From Ruminococcus sp. UNK.MGS-30 (GTDB taxonomy: Bacteria; Bacillota; Clostridia; Oscillospirales; Ruminococcaceae), in NCBI GenBank assembly GCA_000980705.1, contig LBCK01000006.1, positions 1 through 64,000 of the forward strand: 64,000 bases of DNA. The letters run 5' to 3'. The position numbers and the translations under genes are program-made. The number at the start of each line of letters is the position of its first letter. Position 1 is the stretch's first letter. The notes beneath the pieces were generated by a model that did not search any database, was not told the DNA's origin, and saw nothing but the letters and a program-made list of their open reading frames with translations. Below are positions 43,299-52,471 of this stretch, piece after piece.

Positions 43299-43517
43299 TT
43301 ATTTTTGTGCGCATTGCAGAACGAAATCTATAACCGTAGCTTTTGCGACCTTGATTGTTCTACCACAAGGAATTTTTTTGAGTTGTCCTTCCTTGATAAG
43401 CTGATAAACCTTTTTCTTTCCATAGCCGAGAATTTCACATAAGTCCTTTACTTCCAGTATCTCAGGATATTCGCTATACATATTCTTATATACAACTTCA
43501 AGCGGTATTGAATCCAT
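43299..43517 (-). CDS. Excisionase (HTH_17)
   Basis: 72 residues with the MerR-like winged helix of excisionases: EILEVKDLCEILGYGKKKVY and KKIPCGRTIKVAKATVIDFV. It directs the integrase toward excision and often represses it. AAGGAGG lies just upstream. 136 nt separate it from int, the usual arrangement. Confidence 0.88.
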   Translation of the reverse strand: MDSIPLEVVYKNMYSEYPEILEVKDLCEILGYGKKKVYQLIKEGQLKKIPCGRTIKVAKATVIDFVLQCAQK

Positions 43518-44023
43518 AGGACATAACCTCCTTCCTATCAGAAGAAAAGAAACTGAAAAAGCGTAGATGTTCCATATTCTATTGTCAAGATACTAAGTGC
43601 ATCGTTGTCAGTTATTTTTATGCCTGATATTTGATGTACTGTTGGCAGCTTCCCCTCAAATCGAGAGGAAGCTCCCGACAGCATATCAGCCGTCAAACAA
43701 AACTAAGAGGAATGTGTGAGATGCCTTTGGCAATGTACGCTCCGAAGGACGTACACTCCCAACAGCATCTCTGCTGTTGACAGAATAATAAAAGAAATTA
43801 ACATGAAAGCATAGTTGAAAGTATGGGACGGTGCGGCAAATGGAAGAACCGTACCGTCCCTCATCACGGAGGATAGGATATGTCAGCGAGTGATCCGTAC
43901 CCTTTTCAGCCATCAGCGGTATGAACCCCTCTATATATCAACCGAGGATTTTGCAAAATCGGGAAGGTTTTTCCCATGTTTCTTTCTCCAAAAAGAAAAA
44001 ATCAGCGTTCTGCACATATTTCT
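43518..44023. other. Intergenic region with inverted repeats
   Basis: About 500 bases without a credible gene. It contains AGCTTCCCCTC/GAGAGGAAGCT (about 43647-43675), and GGGACGGT...ACCGTCCC (about 43823-43860) around the element regulatory zone. These may be Xis or integrase arm sites or transcript-end structures. The open frame on the plus strand at 43815-44162 overlaps the sigma-like gene and has no family resemblance. Confidence 0.45.
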
Positions 44024-44455
44024 TTATTCGTTTTCGTGCAAGATGATATACTCCTTGAGCTTCTGCTTTGCAATCTTGATTCGGTATCGTACCATGTCAA
44101 TTGATAAACCGTATTTCTCAACGAGATACCACATCGTCACCTTATCCTCTCTCAGAAAGTAGTCCCGTATAAGCTCATACCCTTCAGGAAAATCCGATTT
44201 CAGCAGTTCTAAGGCATCAGGCAGATAATCAAGCCTGTTCCGGTGCCTGATTTGATCCTTTTCTTCTTCCTCGCTTATGGGAATACTCGCAGGATCGGGA
44301 TTTGAAGATAGAACATCGTCAAAATCGGGATAGATCTTTCCGTTTTTTGCATCCAACTCCTCAAGGTATCGTTCTTTTCGCAAGAGCTTGTTGTACTCTT
44401 TCTCGATGTTACGGGGAACATCATCGCCAAAGTGGACATACATAAATCTTCCCAT
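44024..44455 (-). CDS. Sigma-70 region-4-like regulator
   Basis: 143 residues: an N-terminal part with acidic stretch (SISEEEEKDQIRHRNRL) and a C-terminal helix-turn-helix (LREDKVTMWYLVEKYGLSID, MVRYRIKIAKQKLKEYI) like sigma region 4. Such proteins are common in Firmicute conjugative elements and control excision or transfer genes. Its ATG overlaps the stop of the XRE gene, so the two are co-translated. Confidence 0.75.
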   Translation of the reverse strand: MGRFMYVHFGDDVPRNIEKEYNKLLRKERYLEELDAKNGKIYPDFDDVLSSNPDPASIPISEEEEKDQIRHRNRLDYLPDALELLKSDFPEGYELIRDYFLREDKVTMWYLVEKYGLSIDMVRYRIKIAKQKLKEYIILHENE

Positions 44456-44946
44456 TACTCACTGTCCTCCTTAGCAGAGGTCAGGTTTGTAAGAGGTTTG
44501 GTATGGATTGCCTTCAACTGTTCATTGCAGGCTGTCAGCGTATAACGTTTATCGAATGCACAGCCGTCAAGATAAGCCCTGATGATATTCTTATCTGCTT
44601 TTCTGTAATCCTGGTCGCCTGGCATCGCATACAGCAGAAGCGAAAACAAGTAACGCTGCCTGAAAGGGTGAAGTCTGATTGCTATACAGACCGCACAGAG
44701 GTAATCATATTGCATCTTCCTTTTACCCGAAAGATACCGTGAGAGCGTAGATGGAGCAATTCCCGTCAGTCTTGCAAGCGTTTTCTGGCTTATATTGATC
44801 TCGTCTAAATACCGACATAATGCCACGCAGAAGCTGTCCTTGTTCTGCTCATTGAGATCATCAGTCCCGTAAACGTAAACTTCGTAGCTTTGCGGCTCCT
44901 CATGTTCGCTGAATAATGAAATCTGAGGAGTATGTAAATCATTCAT
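44455..44946 (-). CDS. XRE-type helix-turn-helix regulator
   Basis: 163 residues. The HTH is at about 40-75 (ISQKTLARLTGIAPSTLSRY, LSGKRKMQYDYL), followed by a helical C-terminal domain that may bind an effector. Likely the element's maintenance repressor with the downstream sigma-like protein. The N-terminal 25 residues are acidic and unstructured. Confidence 0.78.
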   Translation of the reverse strand: MNDLHTPQISLFSEHEEPQSYEVYVYGTDDLNEQNKDSFCVALCRYLDEINISQKTLARLTGIAPSTLSRYLSGKRKMQYDYLCAVCIAIRLHPFRQRYLFSLLLYAMPGDQDYRKADKNIIRAYLDGCAFDKRYTLTACNEQLKAIHTKPLTNLTSAKEDSE

Positions 44947-45755
44947 AATACCGGTTCCGTCCTTTCTGTCAGACGGAAATCAGCAAATGAACATAGTAAG
45001 CCTGTCATTCGGAATATACCCGTCCGACAATCAAACATTACTCGTCCATTCGATCGTTTCATATTCAGTTTCCATACAGTGATCGAGTAACCCTCCTGCG
45101 CAGTAAGGTTCACCGTTGGAGCAACGCTTCGATGCGTTCTATATTATTATGAACCATTACAGCGTAAAAAGCAACTTCTCAGCGTTCCCGTTCGGGAACA
45201 CTCGATTTTTATAAAAGCCCCATTTTCCTGCACTTTTCGATAATACACTACCGATTCAACATTTCCACCTAACTCATTCAAACCTCAGTTCCATGTTGAA
45301 AAATTACTCTTTGTGCAAAATTATAGTGCGGCAACTTTTCACCAAAATTTCATTTTCCTATCACATTATGAGTAAGAAAAAGGGCGGCCTGATCTGCTCA
45401 GACCGCCCTTTATGCCGAGAGTTTACAGCATAACACACTCAACTTCTGTATCAGCACAAACAAATCCGCAAGGCAATCAATGCAGACCGTGATCTATTAT
45501 CATCGTCCAGTACACAGCTATCACCCCCTAAAGACCGTAATGGATTACCGATCAAGTCTTGTATGGAACTGTTCAATGACATCACAAAAGTATCGAGTTG
45601 TATGCTTGTCTGCTTCCATTATATGAAACCAGTTGTACAAAATTTGGCTTTCTGGAAACAAACTTTTATTTTTTATTATATCATTTAAGATAGATAGAAT
45701 TTGTAATTCTGAAAAGAGCCATTGCTTTATCGCAACAGCTCTGATAATTGATGAT
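44947..45755. other. Long intergenic region
   Basis: About 800 bases. Visible items are a perfect palindrome GTTCCCG-TT-CGGGAAC (45184-45199), which could be an operator for the XRE gene, and the terminator at 45378. Elsewhere the sequence is AT-rich and has no frame over 30 codons with a Shine-Dalgarno. I see no recognisable gene remnant. Confidence 0.5.
45378..45412. terminator. Terminator-like hairpin
   Basis: AAAGGGCGG-C-CTGA with TCAG-A-CCGCCCTTT, a near-perfect stem. It is A-rich on one side and T-rich on the other, in the long gap of the element. Confidence 0.65.
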
Positions 45756-46286
45756 TTATAGTTTGTATTCTTTCACATATTCTCTCACGTCAATACCGCT
45801 TTCGATATATCTCAGCAGTATCTCCGCACAGGCATGACTATCACTGTCTGCCTGATGATGATCGAGAGCAATACCGTAGTGATCGCACATCACGTTTAGG
45901 TTATGCTTTATATCAGGCAGAACACGCCTGCCAATCTGGACCGTACAAAGGTATTTTGCCGTCGGTTTCCAAGAGATACCGTAATCACGCAGACAGGCAC
46001 GAAGAACGCTCATATCGAACACAGCATTATGTGCAACTAGGATACCCTTGCTCATGATAGGCTCAATCTTCTTCCATAGCTCTGCAAAATTCGGAGCGCC
46101 CTTGACCTTATCCGCATCTATTCCGGTGAGCTTAGTGTTGAAGTAGTCGAAGTGTGTTTCGGGATCAACAAGAGAAAAGTAGTTCGCCACGATCTTATTA
46201 TCCTTGATTGCAGAAATGCCTATCGCACTCATACGGTCATTTGAACGATTGGGCGTTTCAACGTCAAAGACTATGTAGACTGCCAT
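45756..46286 (-). CDS. DEDDh 3'-5' exonuclease (DnaQ-like)
   Basis: 176 residues. Exo I: YIVFDVETPN (Asp, Glu); Exo II: LVAHNAVFDMSVL (Asp); Exo III: HQADSDSHACAEIL (His and Asp). This is the stand-alone DnaQ epsilon-like fold without a polymerase or helicase partner. It is carried by the mobile element; a role in DNA processing during transfer or in defence is possible. Monocistronic on the minus strand. Confidence 0.9.
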   Translation of the reverse strand: MAVYIVFDVETPNRSNDRMSAIGISAIKDNKIVANYFSLVDPETHFDYFNTKLTGIDADKVKGAPNFAELWKKIEPIMSKGILVAHNAVFDMSVLRACLRDYGISWKPTAKYLCTVQIGRRVLPDIKHNLNVMCDHYGIALDHHQADSDSHACAEILLRYIESGIDVREYVKEYKL

Positions 46287-46527
46287 ATCGTATCACTCCC
46301 AAGCAAAGCAGATTATAGGTTAATTATACCACAACGGAACGGAAAGGTCAATCGGCAGAAAGAAAACAACCGACATTGCTGCCGACTGCCTTTCATTATG
46401 CTCCGATTCGCTCAAAGCTATTCAAAACCTGTTTATCCGAGAACAATGACAGCTTACCGTCAGATCATTAATTATGGGGTTGCACAAGAGTTGCTTGTGA
46501 GTTGCAGAAAGAGCCGTCACAAAGCTG

Positions 46528-47508
46528 TTACTCAGCAAATTCAGGATAAGCTCTGAGCATTTTACGGACTTCTTCCAAATACTCAGCTCGTTCTTTTGCA
46601 GGCGAAACAAGCTCCACACCGTCACCATACTGCATAAGCCACAGATAAAATTTGCGGTTGATACCTACCCGTACACGGATACGAACATAGTCAGCATCTT
46701 CATCGTGAAGGATCGAAGCGTAATCTCCAAAATTTTCCCTCATTTCATCGAGCAGATACTTCTTTACCCGCAGTGTGACTACGGTGAAGTATTCAGGAGC
46801 AAACATATCCGTTACGAACCCCTCATAATTGTCCTCCGGTGGCAGCCGAACATAAGACACTTCGCCACCGAGGATATTCTTCATTCGGTCAACTCTATAT
46901 ATACGCCATTTCCTGTCCTTTTCATTGAGGCATTTAAGATAGAATCGCTCATGGAAGTAGATCACGCTCACAGGGAGCATTTCCCGTTTCTTATAGTAAT
47001 AAGCTATCTGTTTCGTTGTTTCGTCATACTTGCCGTATTCAAAATCTATTTTCTGCCGTTCACCGATCAATCTATGAATCTTATCCAAGTTTTCCAAGAG
47101 ATCGAGTGTCGAGGGACAACGTTCATTCAGAACGATACGGCTGATGAGCTGCCTGATCTCTGCATCGGAACACATACCCTCAAATTTCTTTATCAGTGTT
47201 TTCTTCTGAAATGCTGTCAGGAATTTGTTTATCGATATCGAATCAACGATGAAACGTATTTCATTGAATGAGAAACCCTTGTCAATTAAAGCATAGTATG
47301 CCGTGTTATGTTCACGGTTATGCTTTACGATATGATTTCCCATAGCAGTCAGCCTGTCAAGGTCACGGCGAATCGTTACGTTCTTCACCCTGGTCAGATT
47401 GCAGACATTGGCGAGGTGTTCTTGTATCTGGCTGATTGATACATAGTGGTTCTCGTCCGTGTACCGTGACAGATAATCGTAGATGTATATAATTCTTTCA
47501 TGATCCAT
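46528..47508 (-). CDS. WYL-domain transcriptional regulator
   Basis: 326 residues: an N-terminal winged helix (about 1-65, ISQIQEHLANVCNLTRVKNV) and a WYL domain (about 140-230; LPVSVIYFHERFYLKCLNEK, WRIYRVDRM) with a C-terminal WCX region. WYL proteins bind nucleic acid or nucleotide ligands and often control defence genes or element transfer. GGAGGG precedes the ATG. A 12-bp-arm inverted repeat lies 30-60 bp upstream (47538-47567). Confidence 0.88.
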   Translation of the reverse strand: MDHERIIYIYDYLSRYTDENHYVSISQIQEHLANVCNLTRVKNVTIRRDLDRLTAMGNHIVKHNREHNTAYYALIDKGFSFNEIRFIVDSISINKFLTAFQKKTLIKKFEGMCSDAEIRQLISRIVLNERCPSTLDLLENLDKIHRLIGERQKIDFEYGKYDETTKQIAYYYKKREMLPVSVIYFHERFYLKCLNEKDRKWRIYRVDRMKNILGGEVSYVRLPPEDNYEGFVTDMFAPEYFTVVTLRVKKYLLDEMRENFGDYASILHDEDADYVRIRVRVGINRKFYLWLMQYGDGVELVSPAKERAEYLEEVRKMLRAYPEFAE

Positions 47509-47537
47509 TTTATTTTCCCTCCTGAAAAAGCTGAAAA

Positions 47538-47567
47538 CCCTGTTCTGAAACGGAGTTCAGAACAGGG
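47538..47567 (-). promoter_or_regulatory. Inverted repeat upstream of the WYL regulator
   Basis: CCCTGTTCTGAA and TTCAGAACAGGG form perfect 12-bp arms with a 6-bp spacer. On the plus strand ATTTTTG follows, so it may be a terminator; for the WYL gene it is placed as an operator or leader hairpin. Confidence 0.55.
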
Positions 47568-47814
47568 ATTTTTGCATTTTACTTATCCCGTTCACGCATC
47601 GCCCCTAAATGAAATATATTCTTCTGTCAGATAGCGATCCGGACATAGCCTACTATTGCTATTTTACCATAATTATGCATGAGTATCAATCAAGTTCGAA
47701 AAAAACGGCATATTATTCGGAATGTTGTATCATCAGCAAATTTAACTGTAAACTTTTCGTGAACATTTGCGGATTTCTTTCCCGATTTCTCAAATTTGGC
47801 GGTATATAAGTGAG

Positions 47815-47935
47815 GGGGTATTGCAGCCGAAGTTGCAAAGCTCCAATTCCTCTGACGGAGAGAGGAAACTTTACAGAGCCAAAGGCTCAAATTGAAGTCA
47901 CGCACGGAGGGCGTGATTCAAACCCAGCAAGCTCG
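47815..47935 (+). other. oriT-like region with serial hairpins
   Basis: Directly upstream of the mobilisation genes lie, in order, TTGCA...TGCAA (47820-47837), TCCTCT/AGAGGA (about 47845-47866), GAGCC-AAA-GGCTC (about 47876-47889) and CACGC/GCGTG (about 47898-47915). Such a cluster of short inverted repeats just before mobC and the relaxase is where an origin of transfer is normally found. The nick site cannot be placed. Confidence 0.6.
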
Positions 47936-48002
47936 GTATCTCCGCATTACAATTTCTCAGAAATTTAATGTTCCGATACAATGCTTGCAAGAGGGACACC
48001 CC

Positions 48003-48377
48003 TTGAACCCCGAACAAAAGGAGATGAGAAAAATAGCAGAGATCGAACCGCATAATCGGTATATGCAGATACGACTCACCGAAGCAGAATACGAAGCTAT
48101 CGAGCGCAAATTTCGCAACAGCGGTCTGAGGTCACGGAGTGAGTTTATCAGGGCTATGATCTTTGAGGGATATATAGTCAATTTTGATGAGGAGAAGTTT
48201 GATAAGATTTACAGGCTTGTCGGAAGTATTTCCAACAACATCAATCAGATAGCCGTGAGAGCGAACAGCACGAACAACGTGTATACCGAAGACATCGTGA
48301 ACATCAAGGAGGGGCAGGATAAGATTTGGCAACTACTAAACTCTTTGCAATCAAAACTACTGAGGTTAAAGCGTTAG
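48003..48377 (+). CDS. MobC-like relaxosome accessory protein
   Basis: About 124 residues: a ribbon-helix-helix type DNA-binding part (YMQIRLTEAEYEAIERKFRN, SRSEFIRAMIFEGY) and a C-terminal coil (SISNNINQIAVRANSTNNVY). MobC proteins help the relaxase open oriT. The start is uncertain: TTG 48003 has AGAGGG at good spacing, while ATG 48024 has AAAGGAG directly against it. It overlaps the relaxase gene by 52 nt in another frame. Confidence 0.82.
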   Translation: MNPEQKEMRKIAEIEPHNRYMQIRLTEAEYEAIERKFRNSGLRSRSEFIRAMIFEGYIVNFDEEKFDKIYRLVGSISNNINQIAVRANSTNNVYTEDIVNIKEGQDKIWQLLNSLQSKLLRLKR

Positions 48378-49726
48378 CCTATATCGCCAACCCTGAAAAA
48401 ACAGACGGCGGCAGACTGATCTTCACTTACGGGTGCAGCTCTGATCCTGCACAGGCAAGCAGAGATTTTGAAGCAGTCCGTGCAGGAGGAACGGGCTTGA
48501 ATACTGTCCTCTCTCAGCACTTTATTCAGAGCTTTAAGCCTGGTGAGATCACGCCCGAAAGAGCTTTGGAAGTAGGCAAGGAACTTTGCGAAAAATTCCT
48601 CAAGGGCGAATACCAATACTTTCTCGCAATCCATACCGATACCGACCATACACATCTGCACGTTATCTTCAATAATGTGAACCGAAAAAACGGCAGAACT
48701 TTCGAGACCAATATGAATCAGGGCAAGGTCAAGGAACGTGCGTGGAAGAAGCTTATTGACCTGTCGGACGAAGTATGCAAACGACATCATCTGGATGTTA
48801 TCGAACACCCCGAAAGAACGAAGGGCAAGAGCCATTGGGAGTGGGATATGAACCGTCAAGGGCTATCGTGGAAAGCCAAGCTGAAATACACGATAGATCA
48901 GGTTGTGAAAGCAAGCGAGGACTTCGATGATTTTATCAGGAAGTGCGCCGAGTATGGTGTGCTTGTTGAGTACAATCCAGACCACAAGATCGACCTGAAA
49001 TTTATGCTTTCGGAGCAGAAAGAACGCAATCCGAGAGCCAAGATGACTCGCGCCCGAACACTCGGCTGGTACTATGAAACACGGCAGATCAAAGACCGCA
49101 TCGCTCAGTATCACGGAGTTATGATCTACACGCCGAGGACAAAGGTCAGAGTTATTACAAAGAAGCCACCGAACAAGTTCGTTCAGGACGCTATCGACCG
49201 TGGCAATATGAAGCTCGCCAGTATCGCAAAGAATGTGATAGCCGAGTACGGTGCCCCGCCTGATCAGATACGGCAGGCGGCAATATCGGAATACGCTCAC
49301 AGCCGAGGACTTCTCTCCGAGCTGAACACCATGAAAACTGAGATTGAGGACTTGCAGGTGAAGCTGAAAGTCCTGCGGAAATACCGCAAGCTGAAAGTGT
49401 ACGGCGAGGAGTTGAAAACTCTCAGCGGAAGTGCTGCGAAGAAGTACCAAAAGGAACACAGCGCAGAGCTTGCTGAGTACGGGCAAATTCGCACTAAGGT
49501 ATTGGAACTTTACCCGTCTGGTCATATCCCGACCGTGGAAAGCCTGGACAAAAAAATAAACGCCCTTATACAAGAGCGTTCATTGAAAGATCAGCAGTTT
49601 CGTGAAGCGGACAAACGGGCGCGTGACCTTGCCGACGCACAGCGTACCATTGATGAGTTTCTCCGTCAGGAACGCAACGAACAACAGCAAGACCGCAAGC
49701 GTAAAAAGAATGGGGATTTGGAGTGA
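48326..49726 (+). CDS. MOBP-type relaxase (MobA/VirD2 family)
   Basis: 466 residues. The N-terminal relaxase domain holds the metal-binding HUH motif HTDTDHTHLHVIF (about 109-121) and NNVNRKNGRTF; the catalytic Tyr is probably in the first 40 residues (for example ALAYIANP). A long coiled coil occupies about 325-460 (TEIEDLQVKLKVLRKYRKL). It nicks oriT and pilots the strand to a recipient. Start is TTG 48326 with AGGAGGGG upstream. No type IV secretion genes are in the window, so the element is mobilisable, or its transfer genes lie outside. Confidence 0.9.
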   Translation: MATTKLFAIKTTEVKALAYIANPEKTDGGRLIFTYGCSSDPAQASRDFEAVRAGGTGLNTVLSQHFIQSFKPGEITPERALEVGKELCEKFLKGEYQYFLAIHTDTDHTHLHVIFNNVNRKNGRTFETNMNQGKVKERAWKKLIDLSDEVCKRHHLDVIEHPERTKGKSHWEWDMNRQGLSWKAKLKYTIDQVVKASEDFDDFIRKCAEYGVLVEYNPDHKIDLKFMLSEQKERNPRAKMTRARTLGWYYETRQIKDRIAQYHGVMIYTPRTKVRVITKKPPNKFVQDAIDRGNMKLASIAKNVIAEYGAPPDQIRQAAISEYAHSRGLLSELNTMKTEIEDLQVKLKVLRKYRKLKVYGEELKTLSGSAAKKYQKEHSAELAEYGQIRTKVLELYPSGHIPTVESLDKKINALIQERSLKDQQFREADKRARDLADAQRTIDEFLRQERNEQQQDRKRKKNGDLE

Positions 49727-50050
49727 TTACAAGAGCCATTTTTCCCGTAGTTCTACTTCATAATCATCACCAAGTTCCATGACAATCCGATAATATGCTT
49801 GTTTTGCTCTTTCAATAAAGTCGGCTTGCTCTTGTTCTGACCACAGAAGCGGATTCGGAGGATACTCCCAATCCAATGCTTCATCGTGTTTATTGATAAG
49901 ATACTCAAGCTCATTTTTCAAATTGTCAGAAAGAGGTAAACTATCAAGCTCGATTGGATAATCATATTTCTCACGGGCAGCATCATTTACACTCCATAAG
50001 CAGATACCGCTGCCCCAATCATACATATATTTCAAAGCATATTTTGCCAT
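49727..50050 (-). CDS. Small acidic protein, 107 aa, unknown
   Basis: No family recognised with confidence. It is acidic, with a Trp-rich start (YMYDWGSGICLWSVND) and helical C-terminus (WSEQEQADFIERAKQAYYRI). Composition is reminiscent of small immunity proteins, but no toxin is adjacent. ATG 50050 has GGAGAG 8 nt upstream within the end of the preceding gene; 50065 is the longer choice. It ends directly at the relaxase stop, convergent. Confidence 0.7.
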   Translation of the reverse strand: MAKYALKYMYDWGSGICLWSVNDAAREKYDYPIELDSLPLSDNLKNELEYLINKHDEALDWEYPPNPLLWSEQEQADFIERAKQAYYRIVMELGDDYEVELREKWLL

Positions 50051-50051
50051 A

Positions 50052-50477
50052 TCATTTCTCTCCATGATTAGCCTTGTATTCTTCCAACGCCGTGAGCAAC
50101 AGCTTATTCACGCTCATACCCTGAGACTCTGCATAAGCCTTGATCGCATCACGCTCCTCGGCGGACACATACAGCTTCAGCGTTTTGTAATTTGCTTTGG
50201 CATACTGAGCGTTTGAGGATATTTTCTTGGAACGAGCCTGCTTCTGCTGGCACTCCTTACAATACTTCTGAGAGCCTGCCGTCACCTTATAAGGCTTTCC
50301 GCAGATAGAGCATATCTGCTCGCTGCCGATCGCAACAGCTTCTCCGGCTTGCTTCTTCTCCTTATATGCCTTATTCCGCATGACCTGAGCCTTGTCACGG
50401 CAGTAGATACAGTATTTCGCTCTGCTTGACGGAGACTCAAACTCCATTCCGCAGATCTGGCAAGTGTGCTTATACAT
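50052..50477 (-). CDS. Double zinc-ribbon protein with RHH-like tail
   Basis: 141 residues. Two zinc ribbons: CQICGMEF...CIYCRDK (about 6-29) and CSICGKPY...CKECQQK (about 56-78). The C-terminus (LKLYVSAEERDAIKAYAESQ then GMSVNKLLLTALEEY) looks like a ribbon-helix-helix DNA-binding motif. Probably a DNA-binding regulator of the element. Divergent from ssb with promoter sequences between. Confidence 0.75.
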   Translation of the reverse strand: MYKHTCQICGMEFESPSSRAKYCIYCRDKAQVMRNKAYKEKKQAGEAVAIGSEQICSICGKPYKVTAGSQKYCKECQQKQARSKKISSNAQYAKANYKTLKLYVSAEERDAIKAYAESQGMSVNKLLLTALEEYKANHGEK

Positions 50478-50625
50478 CAGATCACCCCTTGATCGGTTAT
50501 TACAGCTATTCTATCACATTAGTGGGGATATGTCAAGTATAATCAAAAATATAGTGAAGCTGCACTGGGGAAATCAGATAATTTGCTGCGCATTGCCGAA
50601 ATTCAAAAACTTCTCAAAATTATAC

Positions 50626-50654
50626 TTGACAATAGGGATATTGTATAGTATAAT
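50626..50654 (+). promoter_or_regulatory. Promoter of the ssb-parA-parB operon
   Basis: TTGACA, 17-bp spacer, TATAAT; leader of about 48 nt. A second copy of the motif (TGTCAAGTATAAT, about 50529-50541) lies upstream, which may mark repeated operator or promoter sequence. Confidence 0.8.
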
Positions 50655-50707
50655 AAAAGCACAACAGGAACACAGAAACCCGAAACCACGAAAGGAAGGT
50701 AAATCCT

Positions 50708-51097
50708 ATGTTAAACAAATTCTTAGTCGCTGGCAGACTGACTGCCGATCCCGAAATCAAGACCATTGGCGAGAAACGCCTCTGCAAGTTCACCATTGCT
50801 TGCGACCGCCCGAAGCGTAAGGGCGAGGAGACTGCCGAGACAGACTTCTTCCCCTGCACCGCCTGGAACCGCAACGCTGATGTGATCGTCGATTGGTTCG
50901 GCAAGGGCGATATGGTGACGCTTGTCGGCTCAGTCCACAACAACCGCTATGAAAAGGACGATCAGAAGCGTTCGTCCACCGAGGTAAAAGTTGAGGAGAT
51001 CCACTTCTCAGGCGGTAAGAAGCGTGAAAACACCGCACCGACCGCCAACCGCTACGATAACCCCTACATCGGCACAGAGAACGATCCGCTGTTCTGA
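50708..51097 (+). CDS. ssb: Single-stranded DNA-binding protein
   Basis: 129 residues: OB fold (LNKFLVAGRLTADPEIK, KFTIACDRP, TDFFPCTAWNRNADVI, GDMVTLVGSVHNNRYEKD) and a short acidic tip ENDPLF that fits the SSB interaction tail. The linker is very short, as in many plasmid SSBs. It coats single strands during transfer or replication of the element. AAGGAAGG precedes ATG. Confidence 0.93.
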   Translation: MLNKFLVAGRLTADPEIKTIGEKRLCKFTIACDRPKRKGEETAETDFFPCTAWNRNADVIVDWFGKGDMVTLVGSVHNNRYEKDDQKRSSTEVKVEEIHFSGGKKRENTAPTANRYDNPYIGTENDPLF

Positions 51098-51123
51098 GCA
51101 ATAATCACAAGGAGGATACAAAA

Positions 51124-51906
51124 ATGGAAACCACTATCATTGCGATCAGTAATCAGAAAGGCGGTGTGGGCAAATCCACCACAGCCTATAATCTCGGAGC
51201 TTGCCTTGCTCTGAACCATGACAAGAAGGTGCTTCTCATCGACTTCGATCCGCAGGCGAACCTCTCCGAATACCTGAAATACGAGCCGGACGGCAACCCG
51301 ACCATGACACAGCTTATCATGTCATTCTACACAGGAAATCCCGTGACCGCCGAGACAGCTCAGAGAGCGATCCGTCACAGCGAAACCGCAGGAGTGGACT
51401 ACATTCCCGCCGACATCAACCTCGCCAATGCGGAAACGCTCATGGTCACGATGATCTCAAAGGAGCATATTCTCCGCAGGATACTCACGGAAGATGTGAT
51501 CGGAGCGTATGACTTCGTGCTGATCGACTGCCTGCCGTCCCTCGGAACGCTCCTTATCAATGCCCTCACCGCTGCGGACAGAGTGCTGATACCCGTGCAG
51601 ACACAGAAGTTCAGTATGGACGGCTTGCAGTCCCTTGAAGCTCTCACACAGCTTGTCAAGGCAAATACCAACCCGAAGCTGAACCTCATCGGAGTGCTGC
51701 CGACAATGGTAGATCGCACAAAGGTCAGCAGGACGGCTATCGAAACCCTCAACGAAAAGTACAGCGAAATGCTGTTCAGGACAAGCATCAGCAAGTCCAT
51801 TGAAGCGGCGAAAAGCTCCGAGAACGGCACACCGCTTTGTCTCACAGGTCACAAGTTAGGTCAGGAATATGATGAATTGGCTCAGGAGGTGCTTTCAAGA
51901 TGTTAA
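51124..51906 (+). CDS. parA: ParA family partition ATPase
   Basis: 260 residues with the deviant Walker A QKGGVGKSTTAYNLG (about 10-24), A' IDFDPQANLSEYL and Walker B VLIDCLPSLG. ParA moves ParB-bound DNA along the nucleoid. Genes follow without gaps: 26 nt from ssb and 7 nt overlap with the next gene. On an integrated element it could stabilise the excised circle. Confidence 0.93.
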   Translation: METTIIAISNQKGGVGKSTTAYNLGACLALNHDKKVLLIDFDPQANLSEYLKYEPDGNPTMTQLIMSFYTGNPVTAETAQRAIRHSETAGVDYIPADINLANAETLMVTMISKEHILRRILTEDVIGAYDFVLIDCLPSLGTLLINALTAADRVLIPVQTQKFSMDGLQSLEALTQLVKANTNPKLNLIGVLPTMVDRTKVSRTAIETLNEKYSEMLFRTSISKSIEAAKSSENGTPLCLTGHKLGQEYDELAQEVLSRC

Positions 51907-52130
51907 GTATGTCAGAACTCGCAATGAACCCCAACCGCAAGGTCACTACCGTATGTTACGGCAAAAAACAGGAGTGGGACGACCGTGAAGAAGCTCAGGC
52001 TTATTTCCTTGAAGCGATGATGAACAGTGACGGCGCAGAGCATGACCGCTACTCCGGCATCTACATTCAGCTTCAGAACGGGCTTGACTACTGCACCGAT
52101 GAAGATGATGACGAGGAGGACGAGTCATGA
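51900..52130 (+). CDS. Small acidic protein, 76 aa, unknown
   Basis: Translated with parA (7-nt overlap) and overlapping the next gene by 4 nt. It ends in a strongly acidic tail (DEDDDEEDES). No family recognised. Acidic composition and place between parA and parB suggest a partition accessory or DNA mimic, which is a guess. Confidence 0.7.
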   Translation: MLSMSELAMNPNRKVTTVCYGKKQEWDDREEAQAYFLEAMMNSDGAEHDRYSGIYIQLQNGLDYCTDEDDDEEDES

Positions 52131-52471
52131 AGCCCTTTGACACCGATAAAATGCCGTGGCTTTTCACTCCCCACGGCGATGGTGAGCTGAATGAATATTT
52201 CAGTTCAGACCACAGCATAGTTATTTCCGAGACTTCTAAGGAAGTGATCGCAAGCCTTTCCGAGAGCCGTGACAGGTTCTCAGGAAAACTCTGCTACGAA
52301 TTTCACTACAATCAGCGCAGATACAAGAACACGCTCCTGCGGTTTGCGGATATGATCGTCCGTGCCGATGTGACGATAAAAATGCTGAAAAAGCGTATCA
52401 TGGAGCTTGATATTGACAACCGTGAGCTTCGCAAACAGCTTGCGGATATGGAAAGGAAGATGAAACGATGA
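52127..52471 (+). CDS. Coiled-coil protein, 114 aa, unknown
   Basis: The C-terminal third is a predicted coil (VTIKMLKKRIMELDIDNREL, RKQLADMERKMKR); the N-terminal part has no family I recognise. It overlaps both neighbours by 4 nt (ATGA junctions), so it is a co-translated part of the partition operon. Confidence 0.7.
   Translation: MKPFDTDKMPWLFTPHGDGELNEYFSSDHSIVISETSKEVIASLSESRDRFSGKLCYEFHYNQRRYKNTLLRFADMIVRADVTIKMLKKRIMELDIDNRELRKQLADMERKMKR

Noticed and set aside
43815..44162. 115-codon plus-strand frame in the element control region
   Set aside because: It overlaps the convergent sigma-like gene and lacks a start signal or family.
47892..48002. Upstream extension of mobC to 47892
   Set aside because: The extra codons translate the hairpin-rich oriT-like region and have no Shine-Dalgarno at their start.
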